Source of the DNA: Spirochaetales bacterium
Lineage (GTDB): Bacteria; Spirochaetota; Spirochaetia; DSM-2461
NCBI GenBank assembly: GCA_028533045.1
Contig: JAQQAP010000038.1
Location: 1-64,000 of the forward strand
Length of the DNA: 64,000 bases
Direction of reading: 5' to 3'
Part shown: piece after piece, positions 36,174 through 44,727 of the stretch
How the letters are laid out: every line of letters starts with the position of its first letter
Numbering within the stretch: position 1 is the first letter of the stretch
Program-made: the position numbers and the translations under genes
Notes under the pieces: generated by a model
Database searches by the model: none
Seen by the model: only the letters and a program-made list of their open reading frames with translations
What the model was told of the DNA's origin: nothing

Positions 36174-36920
36174 TTACACCTCCTTATATTCTAATTTATT
36201 TTTTCCAGCCCAATCAAATGTTAAATCTCCATTTGGCTGAATAATCAACTCATAAATCCCATCCATTTGTTCGCACGTTTCCTGTACCTGATATTTAAAA
36301 GTCGTATGAACACCATGGATTAAGTGTCTACGGTGTAAACAGGCTCCACAAGAGTGGTAATCTATCAGTGTATCGTCATGATCAACAGGTAGGATATCTA
36401 AGTCAGAATAATACTTCCGAAAAGCCACCCTAGACCCTAGTAATTTTGCGATCATTATATATCGTTCTATGAAACTGTAGTCCGTAAAATCCGATGGTAG
36501 AAAGCAGTTCAATGTTACTTTGCCAGATTTACAGATTTCTTTTAATTCCTCATAGTCGGGTACTGATTCCGTATTAAAGACATCATAATTTTCTTTGTCA
36601 TAATAGTGGTGGCGGCTTATGTTTATATAATCTACCAAATCAATGTATTCTTTCTTAACGTGATGCCCGTTAGTGTTTAACACAACTTTATCAAACCTAT
36701 TCCTGGCTGTTTTAAGATAATTGAATAGGTCGGGTGATAAAGTAGGTTCGCCACCCGTTATGCTAATTTGCTTAAATACGGGAGGTAATGTATTACAAAT
36801 AAATGAAAATCTTTCTAATGTTAACCCATGCCCCGATTCCCAGTAACAGAAAGAACACTTCGCATTACATCCTACAGGCATAATAAGAGACAAGTTGGGA
36901 TTGTTAACTGTTAACTTCAT
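36174..36920 (-). CDS. Radical SAM enzyme
   Basis: 248 residues from ATG 36920 (ATGA overlap with the upstream gene). CNAKCSFC (Cys18, 22, 25) is the CX3CX2C cluster motif; ITGGEPT (56-59 GGEP) binds S-adenosylmethionine. Cys191, Cys194 and Cys216 followed by IIQPNGDLTFDW look like a SPASM/twitch-type auxiliary site, as in peptide-modifying enzymes. Its stop overlaps the ribosome binding site of a 26-residue Cys/Gly peptide gene. It could also be a nucleotide-modifying enzyme; substrate unproven. Confidence 0.85.
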   Translation of the reverse strand: MKLTVNNPNLSLIMPVGCNAKCSFCYWESGHGLTLERFSFICNTLPPVFKQISITGGEPTLSPDLFNYLKTARNRFDKVVLNTNGHHVKKEYIDLVDYINISRHHYYDKENYDVFNTESVPDYEELKEICKSGKVTLNCFLPSDFTDYSFIERYIMIAKLLGSRVAFRKYYSDLDILPVDHDDTLIDYHSCGACLHRRHLIHGVHTTFKYQVQETCEQMDGIYELIIQPNGDLTFDWAGKNKLEYKEV

Positions 36921-37084
36921 CTCCACCACCTACAAATCCCATCTGGTATCTTTTCCCCATTCTCCCAGTACCACTTCCCATCTCTCCACTCTACCCGCTC
37001 ATTTCTCATAAATTCATGTCTCATTTCATACCAGCCGTTTTGAGCAGGAACCATAACTTTACCGTCATGAAAGTTCCAATTCAT
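36917..37084 (-). CDS. Small Trp-rich protein upstream of radical SAM gene
   Basis: 55 residues, nine Trp (GKWYWENGEKIPDG; ends ICRWWR), ATG with AAAAGGAGAAAA upstream. Translationally coupled to the radical SAM gene. Could be a partner, a second substrate or an unrelated early protein. Confidence 0.55.
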   Translation of the reverse strand: MNWNFHDGKVMVPAQNGWYEMRHEFMRNERVEWRDGKWYWENGEKIPDGICRWWR

Positions 37085-37134
37085 AGATTTTCTCCTTTTT
37101 AAAAATGGAACCGGGTATTAACCGGCCCATCATC

Positions 37135-37159
37135 AACATTTACCATGGGTAAATATGTT
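37135..37159. promoter_or_regulatory. Imperfect inverted repeat in divergent control region
   Basis: AACATTTACC-ATG-GGTAAATATGTT. It lies within the transcribed leader of the minus operon, below its promoter. Operator or hairpin. Confidence 0.45.
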
Positions 37160-37169
37160 TCTCAATAAA

Positions 37170-37198
37170 ACATTAAACGTAAACTAAAATAAAGTCAA
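37170..37198 (-). promoter_or_regulatory. Sigma70-like promoter of the minus-strand block
   Basis: Minus strand TTGACT (37198-37193), 17 bases, TAATGT (37175-37170). Leads into the radical SAM operon. Confidence 0.65.
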
Positions 37199-37206
37199 CA
37201 AAAAAC

Positions 37207-37235
37207 TTGACATTGGTTCAAATCCATACTATTGT
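37207..37235 (+). promoter_or_regulatory. Sigma70-like promoter of the plus-strand early region
   Basis: TTGACA (37207-37212), 17 bases, TATTGT (37230-37235), followed by GAGGAGG before the ATG at 37257. Divergent from the promoter at 37170-37198, only 8 bases between the -35 boxes. Confidence 0.75.
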
Positions 37236-37256
37236 TTATCCGAAAGAGGAGGTTCT

Positions 37257-38021
37257 ATGACGTTAGAACAATACGAAAAGAGATATGCCGAACTTAAAGA
37301 GCAGGGAATACGATCTATGCACTTTGGGTTTAACGGACAGCTCCCGGTTGATTTCTTGAAAATAGAAGTCTTTGAGGAAGTCATCAAAGAAAGCCATATC
37401 CATATGATCGAAAGGAGTGTAAACGAAAACGGCCAATGGGTAAAAAAGAAGGAAATTGTTGATTGGAAGAAGGGGTTTATCTTCATGTTAGGGGGGCTTT
37501 GTGGTATAGAGTCCGATCCTTTTGTAAGTGAGAAGACCGGAAAGTATGCCTATCTGTCCCATGCGAGACTATGGCGGTTACTTCCTTCTATGAACAAAGA
37601 ATCGGTATCCGCAGAATATGAATTTGACGCCGAAATCCGGGCAGAAGAAACCATTTTGAAGAACGAGATCAAGTTCCAGGATTATCAGCAGAAGGTAGCA
37701 GAAGGGAAAAAGCCGCGTTATGAAGTCTACCAGAAGTACAAAACCGAAGCCGACAAAAGGCTTGCTGTTGTGGAAATGGCGAAATTCGGTAGACAACGTG
37801 CCGACTCTGGGGCGCATAAGAGGGGAATAATCAAAATGCTTAAACTTCCCAATCCAAGAGAAGAGTTTATAGGTATGACTGTGTTTTGCTTTAAGTGTGT
37901 TCCCAACTTAGATAACATGGAAATGAGACACAAACTGCTTAATGATGATAAATCTGCTCAAGAGGTGTTTGGTATTGCTGATAATACAGGGACCATTCCC
38001 CATGTACCGGAGGGAGAATGA
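37257..38021 (+). CDS. Possible single-strand annealing protein
   Basis: 254 residues. The alternating Ala/Arg helix (FGRQRADSGAHKRGIIKML) followed by a Phe-rich strand (FIGMTVFCFKCVP) resembles Rad52/Erf-like annealing proteins of phages. First gene of the plus early operon, in the same operon as an Mre11-Rad50 fusion. Family match is not certain; could be an unrelated nucleic-acid-binding protein. Confidence 0.35.
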   Translation: MTLEQYEKRYAELKEQGIRSMHFGFNGQLPVDFLKIEVFEEVIKESHIHMIERSVNENGQWVKKKEIVDWKKGFIFMLGGLCGIESDPFVSEKTGKYAYLSHARLWRLLPSMNKESVSAEYEFDAEIRAEETILKNEIKFQDYQQKVAEGKKPRYEVYQKYKTEADKRLAVVEMAKFGRQRADSGAHKRGIIKMLKLPNPREEFIGMTVFCFKCVPNLDNMEMRHKLLNDDKSAQEVFGIADNTGTIPHVPEGE

Positions 38022-38260
38022 TTTACAAAATACTAAACCTCATTTTCGGATGGGATTATGTCTACTATGATTATACCAATAATGAGTATCCCAGAAGTCG
38101 TAAGCATGGAATTGGTCGTGTATTTGTTACGTATGATGGTCAAGTTTCTCTCTGGTTGGATAAACAGGAACATGACCTGTTAAAAATACCAAGCCCGGAA
38201 GCTGTTAACTGGCTTACTTGTGATAGTGAAAAATATTTCCTAAAAGGAGAAAACCAATGA
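38018..38260 (+). CDS. Hypothetical protein
   Basis: 80 residues, ATGA overlap with the previous gene. Aromatic N-terminus (IFGWDYVYYDYTNNEYP). No motif recognised. Confidence 0.5.
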   Translation: MIYKILNLIFGWDYVYYDYTNNEYPRSRKHGIGRVFVTYDGQVSLWLDKQEHDLLKIPSPEAVNWLTCDSEKYFLKGENQ

Positions 38261-38466
38261 AAAAGAAGAATCGAATAATTTGTTTTGACAAAGAAGTGAC
38301 CAGCTTAGTTATCGGTACTACCGTTTATAGACGGGTAGTAAAGAAGGGAAAAGAAACCGTCTGGATGAAGAAATACGAAGAAGAAAAGTCCAGAAAAACT
38401 CTTAATGAAAAGACTAACGAGGTAAAAGATAGCCTTGATGAACAGTTGGCAAAGGTGGGGAAATGA
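38257..38466 (+). CDS. Small basic protein
   Basis: 69 residues, Lys/Glu-rich, ATGA overlap on both sides. N-terminal beta part (IICFDKEVTSLVIGTTVYRR), C-terminal helix. Unknown. Confidence 0.45.
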   Translation: MKKKNRIICFDKEVTSLVIGTTVYRRVVKKGKETVWMKKYEEEKSRKTLNEKTNEVKDSLDEQLAKVGK

Positions 38467-39353
38467 AAAAGGAAGAGTTGAGTAATTACGCCAAGGGGAT
38501 GAATTGTTCCGCAGATGTTTTCGATTGGATAGAAAAGCGAGTACCGGAAAAATATGATCTATCTGAGGTAGAACATATTTTGGATTATCTGGCGTCAAGC
38601 CGTAGACCGAAAAGACTTGAACGAGCGACTTATGACCAAATGAAATCCAATGCCGCAAAATGGGTAAAGTCCCTATCTAAAAAAGGCTCTAAAATTAACG
38701 AAGGAGAAAATGGGGTGGAAACCGTTTTGGATTTCGGTGATGGGTTTCGATTTGTTAAGCTTATTAGCGAAGAATCATACAAGAGAGAAGGAAGCCTTAT
38801 GCGTCATTGCGTGGCATCGTACTACGGGCGTGACGTTGAAATATTTTCTTTGCGTGATCGAAATAACAACCCTCATTGCACTATTGAAAAAGATCAACAG
38901 ATCAAAGGTAAGGGAAACGGAGATATTAGCCCTAAATATATTGATTATGTAGTTAGATTTTTGGAATGGTCTGGCATGAAAGTACGTGATTCTGAAATGA
39001 AGAACCTTGGGTATGAGGTTGTATCATTTGCAGAATATATTATCGGAGGTAACCTTTACCGAGAAAGATATATTCGCAAAGAAGAGGAGGTAACCTACAA
39101 TGAAGATGTGGTTATATTTGACGATCTTTTAGAGGCTATAGCATACCGAGGAGATAAGATATGCCTATTTAAAGGGTATGCCTATTTCGAAGGTTCCTCC
39201 ATAACCGATCTGGGACAGCTTGCCTCTATCGGGGGGTATGCCGATTTCCGTAATTCCTCCATAACCGATCTGGGACAGCTTGCCTCTATCGGGGGGTATG
39301 CCTATTTCGGGGATCTATATGAACTTGAGAGAGAGTGGGAGGCTAGAAAATGA
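38463..39353 (+). CDS. PcfJ-like protein with C-terminal repeats
   Basis: 296 residues. LMRHCVASYYGRDVEIFSLR then HCTIE is the PcfJ-like core. The C-terminus carries repeats SSITDLGQLASIGGYA, produced by an almost exact 60-bp tandem duplication. PcfJ-like proteins occur on plasmids and phages with poorly known roles. Overlaps the fusion nuclease gene by ATGA. Confidence 0.65.
   Translation: MKKEELSNYAKGMNCSADVFDWIEKRVPEKYDLSEVEHILDYLASSRRPKRLERATYDQMKSNAAKWVKSLSKKGSKINEGENGVETVLDFGDGFRFVKLISEESYKREGSLMRHCVASYYGRDVEIFSLRDRNNNPHCTIEKDQQIKGKGNGDISPKYIDYVVRFLEWSGMKVRDSEMKNLGYEVVSFAEYIIGGNLYRERYIRKEEEVTYNEDVVIFDDLLEAIAYRGDKICLFKGYAYFEGSSITDLGQLASIGGYADFRNSSITDLGQLASIGGYAYFGDLYELEREWEARK
39194..39302 (+). 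repeat. 60-bp tandem duplication in PcfJ-like gene
   Basis: 49 bases are identical between 39194-39242 and 39254-39302, period 60. It preserves the reading frame (20 residues per unit). Recent slippage is likely. Confidence 0.9.
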
Positions 39354-42300
39354 AAACAGGACACATAGCAGATTTTCACCACTCCCCGGAACGCCACAAT
39401 AAGTGTATGCGGATTCTTGATCAGGTAAAAGAAGTAATGCCGGATTTAGACTTGCTAACAAACTCCGGTGAAAACTTCCACAACCCCTATAATATCCAGA
39501 GTGCGCTTAATTCACTTCTGTCTAAATGGGAAGAGATAACAACAATCGGCCCGGTAGCAACAATTAACGCCACTCAAGGAAAACACGAAAAAGAAGGAAT
39601 GGTAGAGCTTCTTTCCAGGTCCGGGGTAGTGGTAATGAAGCCGGGGAATCAGTATATGCTTTCTAAAAGTGGAAGGATTGTAATTGAAGACAATAATTAT
39701 TCTGCTGTACTGCCTAGACTCGCAATGTTCCCCGTACCCCACGCCCACAAAGCTAACTTACTTAAAAAAGGCATGACAGGGGAAGAGGCCAACGCCCATG
39801 TAAACAAGGCCATGGCTAAACTCTGCCAACAGTACGGGGCTATGAGTGCCCAACATCCCGATGTTCCTTCCCTGGCTGTTGGTCACGGCGTAGTAAAAGG
39901 AAAAAACACCAGAGAGCTAAAAGCACTTTCGGAAAGCTCTATTTACTCAACAGAAGCCGAACTATCCGCAATAGGGGCAGATTTCTACGCATGGGGTCAT
40001 TATCATAACCCTGTAGACTTTGAAATCATTCGGGGTGGATATTTAGGGTCTTTCGCATGGGATTTTAACGAAACCGGCTATAAACCGGCTATGACAATAA
40101 TTGATTGGGATACCATGGAAGTAACCCGCCATCCTTTCGATATTAACGAAAGGAAAAAATACGTCATGAACCCCGGTGATATTCTTCCTGTAATGATGAA
40201 ACAGGATGTATGGTTGGTGAACAACGGGACTGATTTCACCGCAGAAGACTGCAAAAAGATGGGAGCCGATTTCGTCAAGGTTACTTCTGAAATAGAAGTA
40301 GAAAACAAGATACGATCAACGGAAGTTATCGAAGCTGTTACCTATCAGGATAAATTCAAAGCGGTTTACCCCGATGCTACGGATGAACAATTAACTATCT
40401 GCGAACAGTTTTGGAACGAAGACAAAGCAGACGGGAAAATCCCTGAAAAGAAAGTTATATCTCCCATGTCGGTAGAGGTTCACGGATCAAAGGCGTTTCT
40501 TGAAAGACTTGGAAAAGAAACAGTGTCCTTCTCTGTGGAAAATCTGGATTATTGCACTACAATGCTTTCCGGACCCGGAGGATATGGGAAAAGTTCTCTT
40601 TTCGATTACCTGTCTCCCTTTTCGGTGTTGTTTCTTCAAAGTAACTCCCTGATTTCCACCTTTGAGTTGGGCGATTCTTATATCCGGCAGTCTTTCAAGG
40701 TGAATGATACCGTTTATGAAATCGAGAAGCTTTTCAAGCCTACTCTGAAAAATCCCAAAGCGGAATATTTCGCATGGGAAATTGTAGACGGCCAGAGAAA
40801 AGCTATCCCCGGTTTGACCGGCAACAAACAGCCTTACGATGAATGGTGTCTTTCTGTTTTCGGTTCTCCCCGGAAATATGCTTCATCGGTTCTCAACACT
40901 CAGTTTGATGATAACCAGTCAAAATTCATGGGACAGTCTATCAATCCTTCCTTAATTCAGGCTACCAATGTAGAGCTAAAAGCCCTTTTCCATGAATTGG
41001 CCGGTACAGACATGAAGCACTTGGAAATGAAATGTAAGAAGGAGATGGACACGTACCGAGAAAAAGCAGAAGAAGAAGAAATCAAAAAGGCCGGTGTTGC
41101 TGAAAACATTCCCGATAAAACGCTAACAATGATAGCGACCAAAGAGCTTGAAAATACGCTATATCGGGAAGAATCAACAATGGACAGCTATAAGAGCCGA
41201 GAAGCCCTTATGGTCGATGCTGTGGCTCGTATGGAGGCTGTAGAGAAAGAAAATGCTCTTATTGAATCTGCTATTGTAACTCTGGAATCTCAAGTGACAG
41301 CAGAGGAGGAGAATAAAGAAGTATTTGAAAAAGAACTATCCGAACTTGGGAACGTGGATATTGAGGATATTAACCGCCGACTCTCTGTTATGGATACGGA
41401 GAAAGCAATATATGACAAGAGACTTACGGAACTCCCCGCGATACAGGAGAGAAACAAAGAAAAGCGTGATAATTACGAGACTTCTGTAACTGAGTATAAC
41501 GCCGCCATGTCCAGTATAAGAACCCATAACGCCGAAGTGGACAGGATAACCGGAGAAGTAAACCACGCAACATCCATGAAATCCAGCATCTTGAATCGCC
41601 GGGATTCGATCATCCGTCAAGCAGAAAGCGACACTGTAAAGAAGAATGATGAAAACGCCCGGAATTTCACATCCGAACAGGAAAGGCTTAAAACCGAGAT
41701 AGAAACTCTCACGAACAGAATTGAAGATGGTAAAAAGTATATCGATTCTGTAAAACCCTGTCCTAAGTGTGGCTATATGGATGAATCTGCCATAGCGGAA
41801 AAAGAAAAGTATGAGAAAGGTGTTGAACGACTCAAAGCAGAAAAAGAAACTGCCGAAAACACTCTTTCTAACCTCAAGGCCCCCGAACCTGTAACAATCG
41901 AGCCGGACCTATCCGAAATAGACAAAGAGATTGTCGAAGTTGACGCAAAAATCAACGTTCAGATACCCGAACGAAAGGAAGAACCCGCCGCTCCTGTCAT
42001 GGATACGTTGGAAGATGAAACAATTCCTTCCTTTGATTTGGAGTCCTACAATAGATACAAAGAACATATTGCCGGATATTCCGAAGATAAGGCAACAGAG
42101 ATAAGGACAAAAATTACAGAATCATCTAAACGGATTGCTACTATCAAGGAACAGATAAGCGTAAAGGCTTTATCTAAACAGGCTGTAGATAATACGTGCC
42201 GGGAAGAATTATCGGACGTAAGAGATGAAATCAGAAAACAGGAGGAAAGAATAACATCGATAAAGCATGATATATCGGTAAACAAAACGCGTGTTAATGA

Positions 42301-42859
42301 TATTGACAAAATGCTTGAATCCCTGTCAGAATACGATAAAAGGATTGAAGAATACCGGGAAAGAGAAGAGTTCTGGTCGGATATGAAAAAGAAATGGGGG
42401 CCTAACGGAGTACCGGCAAGAATACTGGAACATACCGGGCCTTACGTGGATGCCCTGGCTAATGAGCTATTGGCTAAATACTACCCGGTTTACAAGGTTC
42501 ATTCCGAAACTACCCGACCGTCAGCGGACGGGAAAAAAGAATTGGAAGTATTCAGCATCAATGTGGTCAACCAGGAAACGGGACGGATTAAACCGCTGAA
42601 CTGTATATCTGGGGAAGAAAGAAATTTTGTTGTTCTTGCCCTTCGTAATGCGTTCGGAAAAATCAACAAGCAGAATTCCTTGGAAGAGTGGACCGTATCA
42701 TACGAAGACGAGCCGGACGCTCATGTTTCCAGTGATTTCATTCATGCTTTTTGGGATATGGTCGAAGAAACAACTGCCGGGAAGAAGGGGATATGTATAG
42801 CCCATTCCAACGAGATCAAGACCAGATCAGGGTCACAAATTGATATAAGAGAGGTGTAA
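39350..42859 (+). CDS. Fused Mre11-Rad50 (SbcD-SbcC) nuclease-ATPase
   Basis: 1169 residues in one chain. Residues 1-330 are Mre11-like: HIADFHH (Asp8, His10), QGKHEKEG (His79, Lys replacing the usual Asn), VGHG (His179) and GHYHNP (His217, His219). Walker A GPGGYGKSS is near 410; zinc hook CPKC at 804-807 within long coiled coils; signature SGEERNF near 1087; Walker B TVSYEDEP near 1115. Processes DNA ends for recombination. In T4 and cells these are two proteins, so the fusion is unusual. Confidence 0.85.
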   Translation: MKTGHIADFHHSPERHNKCMRILDQVKEVMPDLDLLTNSGENFHNPYNIQSALNSLLSKWEEITTIGPVATINATQGKHEKEGMVELLSRSGVVVMKPGNQYMLSKSGRIVIEDNNYSAVLPRLAMFPVPHAHKANLLKKGMTGEEANAHVNKAMAKLCQQYGAMSAQHPDVPSLAVGHGVVKGKNTRELKALSESSIYSTEAELSAIGADFYAWGHYHNPVDFEIIRGGYLGSFAWDFNETGYKPAMTIIDWDTMEVTRHPFDINERKKYVMNPGDILPVMMKQDVWLVNNGTDFTAEDCKKMGADFVKVTSEIEVENKIRSTEVIEAVTYQDKFKAVYPDATDEQLTICEQFWNEDKADGKIPEKKVISPMSVEVHGSKAFLERLGKETVSFSVENLDYCTTMLSGPGGYGKSSLFDYLSPFSVLFLQSNSLISTFELGDSYIRQSFKVNDTVYEIEKLFKPTLKNPKAEYFAWEIVDGQRKAIPGLTGNKQPYDEWCLSVFGSPRKYASSVLNTQFDDNQSKFMGQSINPSLIQATNVELKALFHELAGTDMKHLEMKCKKEMDTYREKAEEEEIKKAGVAENIPDKTLTMIATKELENTLYREESTMDSYKSREALMVDAVARMEAVEKENALIESAIVTLESQVTAEEENKEVFEKELSELGNVDIEDINRRLSVMDTEKAIYDKRLTELPAIQERNKEKRDNYETSVTEYNAAMSSIRTHNAEVDRITGEVNHATSMKSSILNRRDSIIRQAESDTVKKNDENARNFTSEQERLKTEIETLTNRIEDGKKYIDSVKPCPKCGYMDESAIAEKEKYEKGVERLKAEKETAENTLSNLKAPEPVTIEPDLSEIDKEIVEVDAKINVQIPERKEEPAAPVMDTLEDETIPSFDLESYNRYKEHIAGYSEDKATEIRTKITESSKRIATIKEQISVKALSKQAVDNTCREELSDVRDEIRKQEERITSIKHDISVNKTRVNDIDKMLESLSEYDKRIEEYREREEFWSDMKKKWGPNGVPARILEHTGPYVDALANELLAKYYPVYKVHSETTRPSADGKKELEVFSINVVNQETGRIKPLNCISGEERNFVVLALRNAFGKINKQNSLEEWTVSYEDEPDAHVSSDFIHAFWDMVEETTAGKKGICIAHSNEIKTRSGSQIDIREV

Positions 42860-42860
42860 T

Positions 42861-43070
42861 GTGGATATTCGGGTTAATAAAAAAATGACAAAACTTATAG
42901 ATAATATTTCTGATGCTCTTGATTATCACGACCGGATGAAGGTTTTAACGTCAGCAATTGCAATTTTTAGCCACATAACAAACACTATAAAAAACGGGGG
43001 TGCTGTTGAAATAACCTACCCCGATGGAACTAAGAAGCAATTAGGTCTAGACGATAAGGTGGAGTCATAA
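42861..43070 (+). CDS. Hypothetical protein
   Basis: 69 residues from GTG. Helical N-terminus, then VEITYPDGTKKQLGL beta hairpin. Adjacent to a TetR-like gene. Not recognised. Confidence 0.5.
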   Translation: MDIRVNKKMTKLIDNISDALDYHDRMKVLTSAIAIFSHITNTIKNGGAVEITYPDGTKKQLGLDDKVES

Positions 43071-43394
43071 ATGAGTCAAACAAAATCAGAAAGAGTAAAA
43101 GCACTTATCATTTCAGAAGCAAAAAAAATGTTTATTGAAAGAGGATATCACGGTATGAATTATCGTGATTTAGCAAAGGAAACAGGGCTTTCCCCGGCGG
43201 CTCCCTATCATCGGTTCAAAAACAAGCTTGAATTGTTTGAAGCTTGTATTGATGGTGCAGAATTGACGTTTGATTGTGCGGCAGAAAGACCATTAGAGTT
43301 TACTATGCTGTTGGAAAAGACCCTACAGGAAAATGGTGGAATCATTTCTAAGTTGTCACAGTGTGACCCGGAAGTGTTATTTAGTTTGGTGTAA
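43071..43394 (+). CDS. TetR-type HTH regulator, short
   Basis: 107 residues. Residues 5-60 are a TetR N-terminal helix-turn-helix (MFIERGYHGMNYRDLAKETG, then FKNKLELFEACIDG). The usual 130-residue ligand-binding region is missing or very short. TetR proteins are rare in phages; it may control early genes. Confidence 0.7.
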   Translation: MSQTKSERVKALIISEAKKMFIERGYHGMNYRDLAKETGLSPAAPYHRFKNKLELFEACIDGAELTFDCAAERPLEFTMLLEKTLQENGGIISKLSQCDPEVLFSLV

Positions 43395-43407
43395 AAGGAG
43401 AAATAAT

Positions 43408-43899
43408 ATGGAAACAATGAAAGACATTCAGGAAGCAATCAAGAAGAATATGCCTGAAATGGTTGGTAAGGAACTGCAAGACCTTATCAAGGAATATGAA
43501 GCGAAAAAGGTTGAACTTAGGGAAAAGAACGATATTATCGATTCCCTAGAATCATCCATGAAAAAACAGGAATCCGAACTTTCCGCATTAAAGAAAACCG
43601 TCAAAACATACGGCGATCTTGTTGAACGGGAATCGGTCATTCAGTCCAAAGAGCAAGAACTTGCCATTAAAGAAGCTGTTCTGGCGGTCCGGGAAGAAAC
43701 CGCCGATCTTCGAGTTAATGATCACAAAGAAATGTTTTCCCAGGTATTCAAAAACAGGATTACAAGGGAATCGGTATTAACCCCCATTAAAATTGACAAT
43801 GGAGAATATAGCGGGTACATAAACGGACACGAAGAAAAGATGAAAAGCTGTGAAACGATTGAGGAACATTACGCCGAAAACAAGAAAGAAGAAGAATAG
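43408..43899 (+). CDS. Coiled-coil protein
   Basis: 163 residues from ATG 43408 (AAAAGGAG upstream). Residues 20-105 form a long coiled coil; the C-terminal 50 residues (YSGYINGHEEKMK) are acidic. May act as a scaffold or accessory. Followed by a GC hairpin. Confidence 0.55.
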   Translation: METMKDIQEAIKKNMPEMVGKELQDLIKEYEAKKVELREKNDIIDSLESSMKKQESELSALKKTVKTYGDLVERESVIQSKEQELAIKEAVLAVREETADLRVNDHKEMFSQVFKNRITRESVLTPIKIDNGEYSGYINGHEEKMKSCETIEEHYAENKKEEE

Positions 43900-43908
43900 A
43901 TAATCTGT

Positions 43909-43926
43909 GGGGGTTTAACAGCCCCC
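43909..43926 (+). promoter_or_regulatory. GC hairpin between coiled-coil and endopeptidase genes
   Basis: GGGGG...CCCCC stem with TTTAACAG loop, followed by CTATTAAAAGGGGAG. The downstream 15 bases match the element after the capsid gene. Confidence 0.5.
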
Positions 43927-43943
43927 TATTAAAAGGGGAGGAT

Positions 43944-44657
43944 ATGAGAAAAATACTAAGAGCTTTAGGAATTATTCTATTTAGTGTGATGGGGTTAGTA
44001 TCCCTTCATTCTATCAGAGTAACAGAGTCACTAAAACTTTCCGTACAAAATGAGAAAGCAACTGCGGATCGGTATAAAGAAAAAGCCGATAGTCTTGAGG
44101 CCAACCTAAAGATTGTCGAAGAAGCAAAAGACTCTCTTGAAAAAGAGTTGGAATCTACCAAGAAAAATATGGAGTATTTGACGGCGTTATCACCGTTGAA
44201 AGGGCTTGTTTCCGAGGATGAAATTAACGAGTTAATCAAGGAAATTCCCCACGGAAACCCGTTCCGGTGTGATTTTATTGTAACAAGCAAATTCGGAGAA
44301 AGAACATTAGATCACGGGGTGAATATCCGCACGCATACTGGTGTAGATATTATTCCCGTATCTGATGAATGGATAATAACACCTATAGACTCCGGGGCAG
44401 TCGAATCCTACGGGTATGATGCTGTTTATGGTAAATATGTATATGTTCGTCACTCTGACAGAGTAAGGACTTTTTCAGCACACGGGGAAACTATTTACAA
44501 CCGAGGAACCACGGGGCATATAGTGGACGACAACACGGCTATTATGTACATGGGAGACACAGGATATTCTAAAGGTAAACATTTGCACTTTGAAATCCAG
44601 GTGTGGACCGGAGAGAGGTGGCAAGCGGTAAATCCTTTACCTTTTTTGGAGGGGTAA
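43944..44657 (+). CDS. M23-family peptidoglycan endopeptidase with membrane anchor
   Basis: 237 residues. Residues 5-23 are a transmembrane or signal-anchor helix, followed by a coiled coil (30-80). HTGVD (His131, Asp135) and HLHFE (His213, His215) are LytM/M23 zinc and catalytic residues. Probably the endolysin or a late wall-cutting enzyme, working with the spanins at 4471-4963. The signal anchor suggests export without a holin. Confidence 0.85.
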   Translation: MRKILRALGIILFSVMGLVSLHSIRVTESLKLSVQNEKATADRYKEKADSLEANLKIVEEAKDSLEKELESTKKNMEYLTALSPLKGLVSEDEINELIKEIPHGNPFRCDFIVTSKFGERTLDHGVNIRTHTGVDIIPVSDEWIITPIDSGAVESYGYDAVYGKYVYVRHSDRVRTFSAHGETIYNRGTTGHIVDDNTAIMYMGDTGYSKGKHLHFEIQVWTGERWQAVNPLPFLEG

Positions 44658-44700
44658 CGATAGACAATTATCTACAAGGGTGGGATAATCTTATTAAATA

Positions 44701-44713
44701 GTGTATTATACAC
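44701..44713 (+). promoter_or_regulatory. Perfect palindrome before SSB gene
   Basis: GTGTATTATACAC just before the ribosome binding site AAAGGAG, overlapping a TATTAT box. May be an operator or a short hairpin. Confidence 0.4.
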
Positions 44714-44727
44714 AAAGGAGTTAAGTA

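Noticed and set aside
37214-37226. GGTTCAAATCC resembles a tRNA T-arm
   Set aside because: No matching acceptor, D-arm or anticodon arm is present upstream; it lies inside a promoter spacer.
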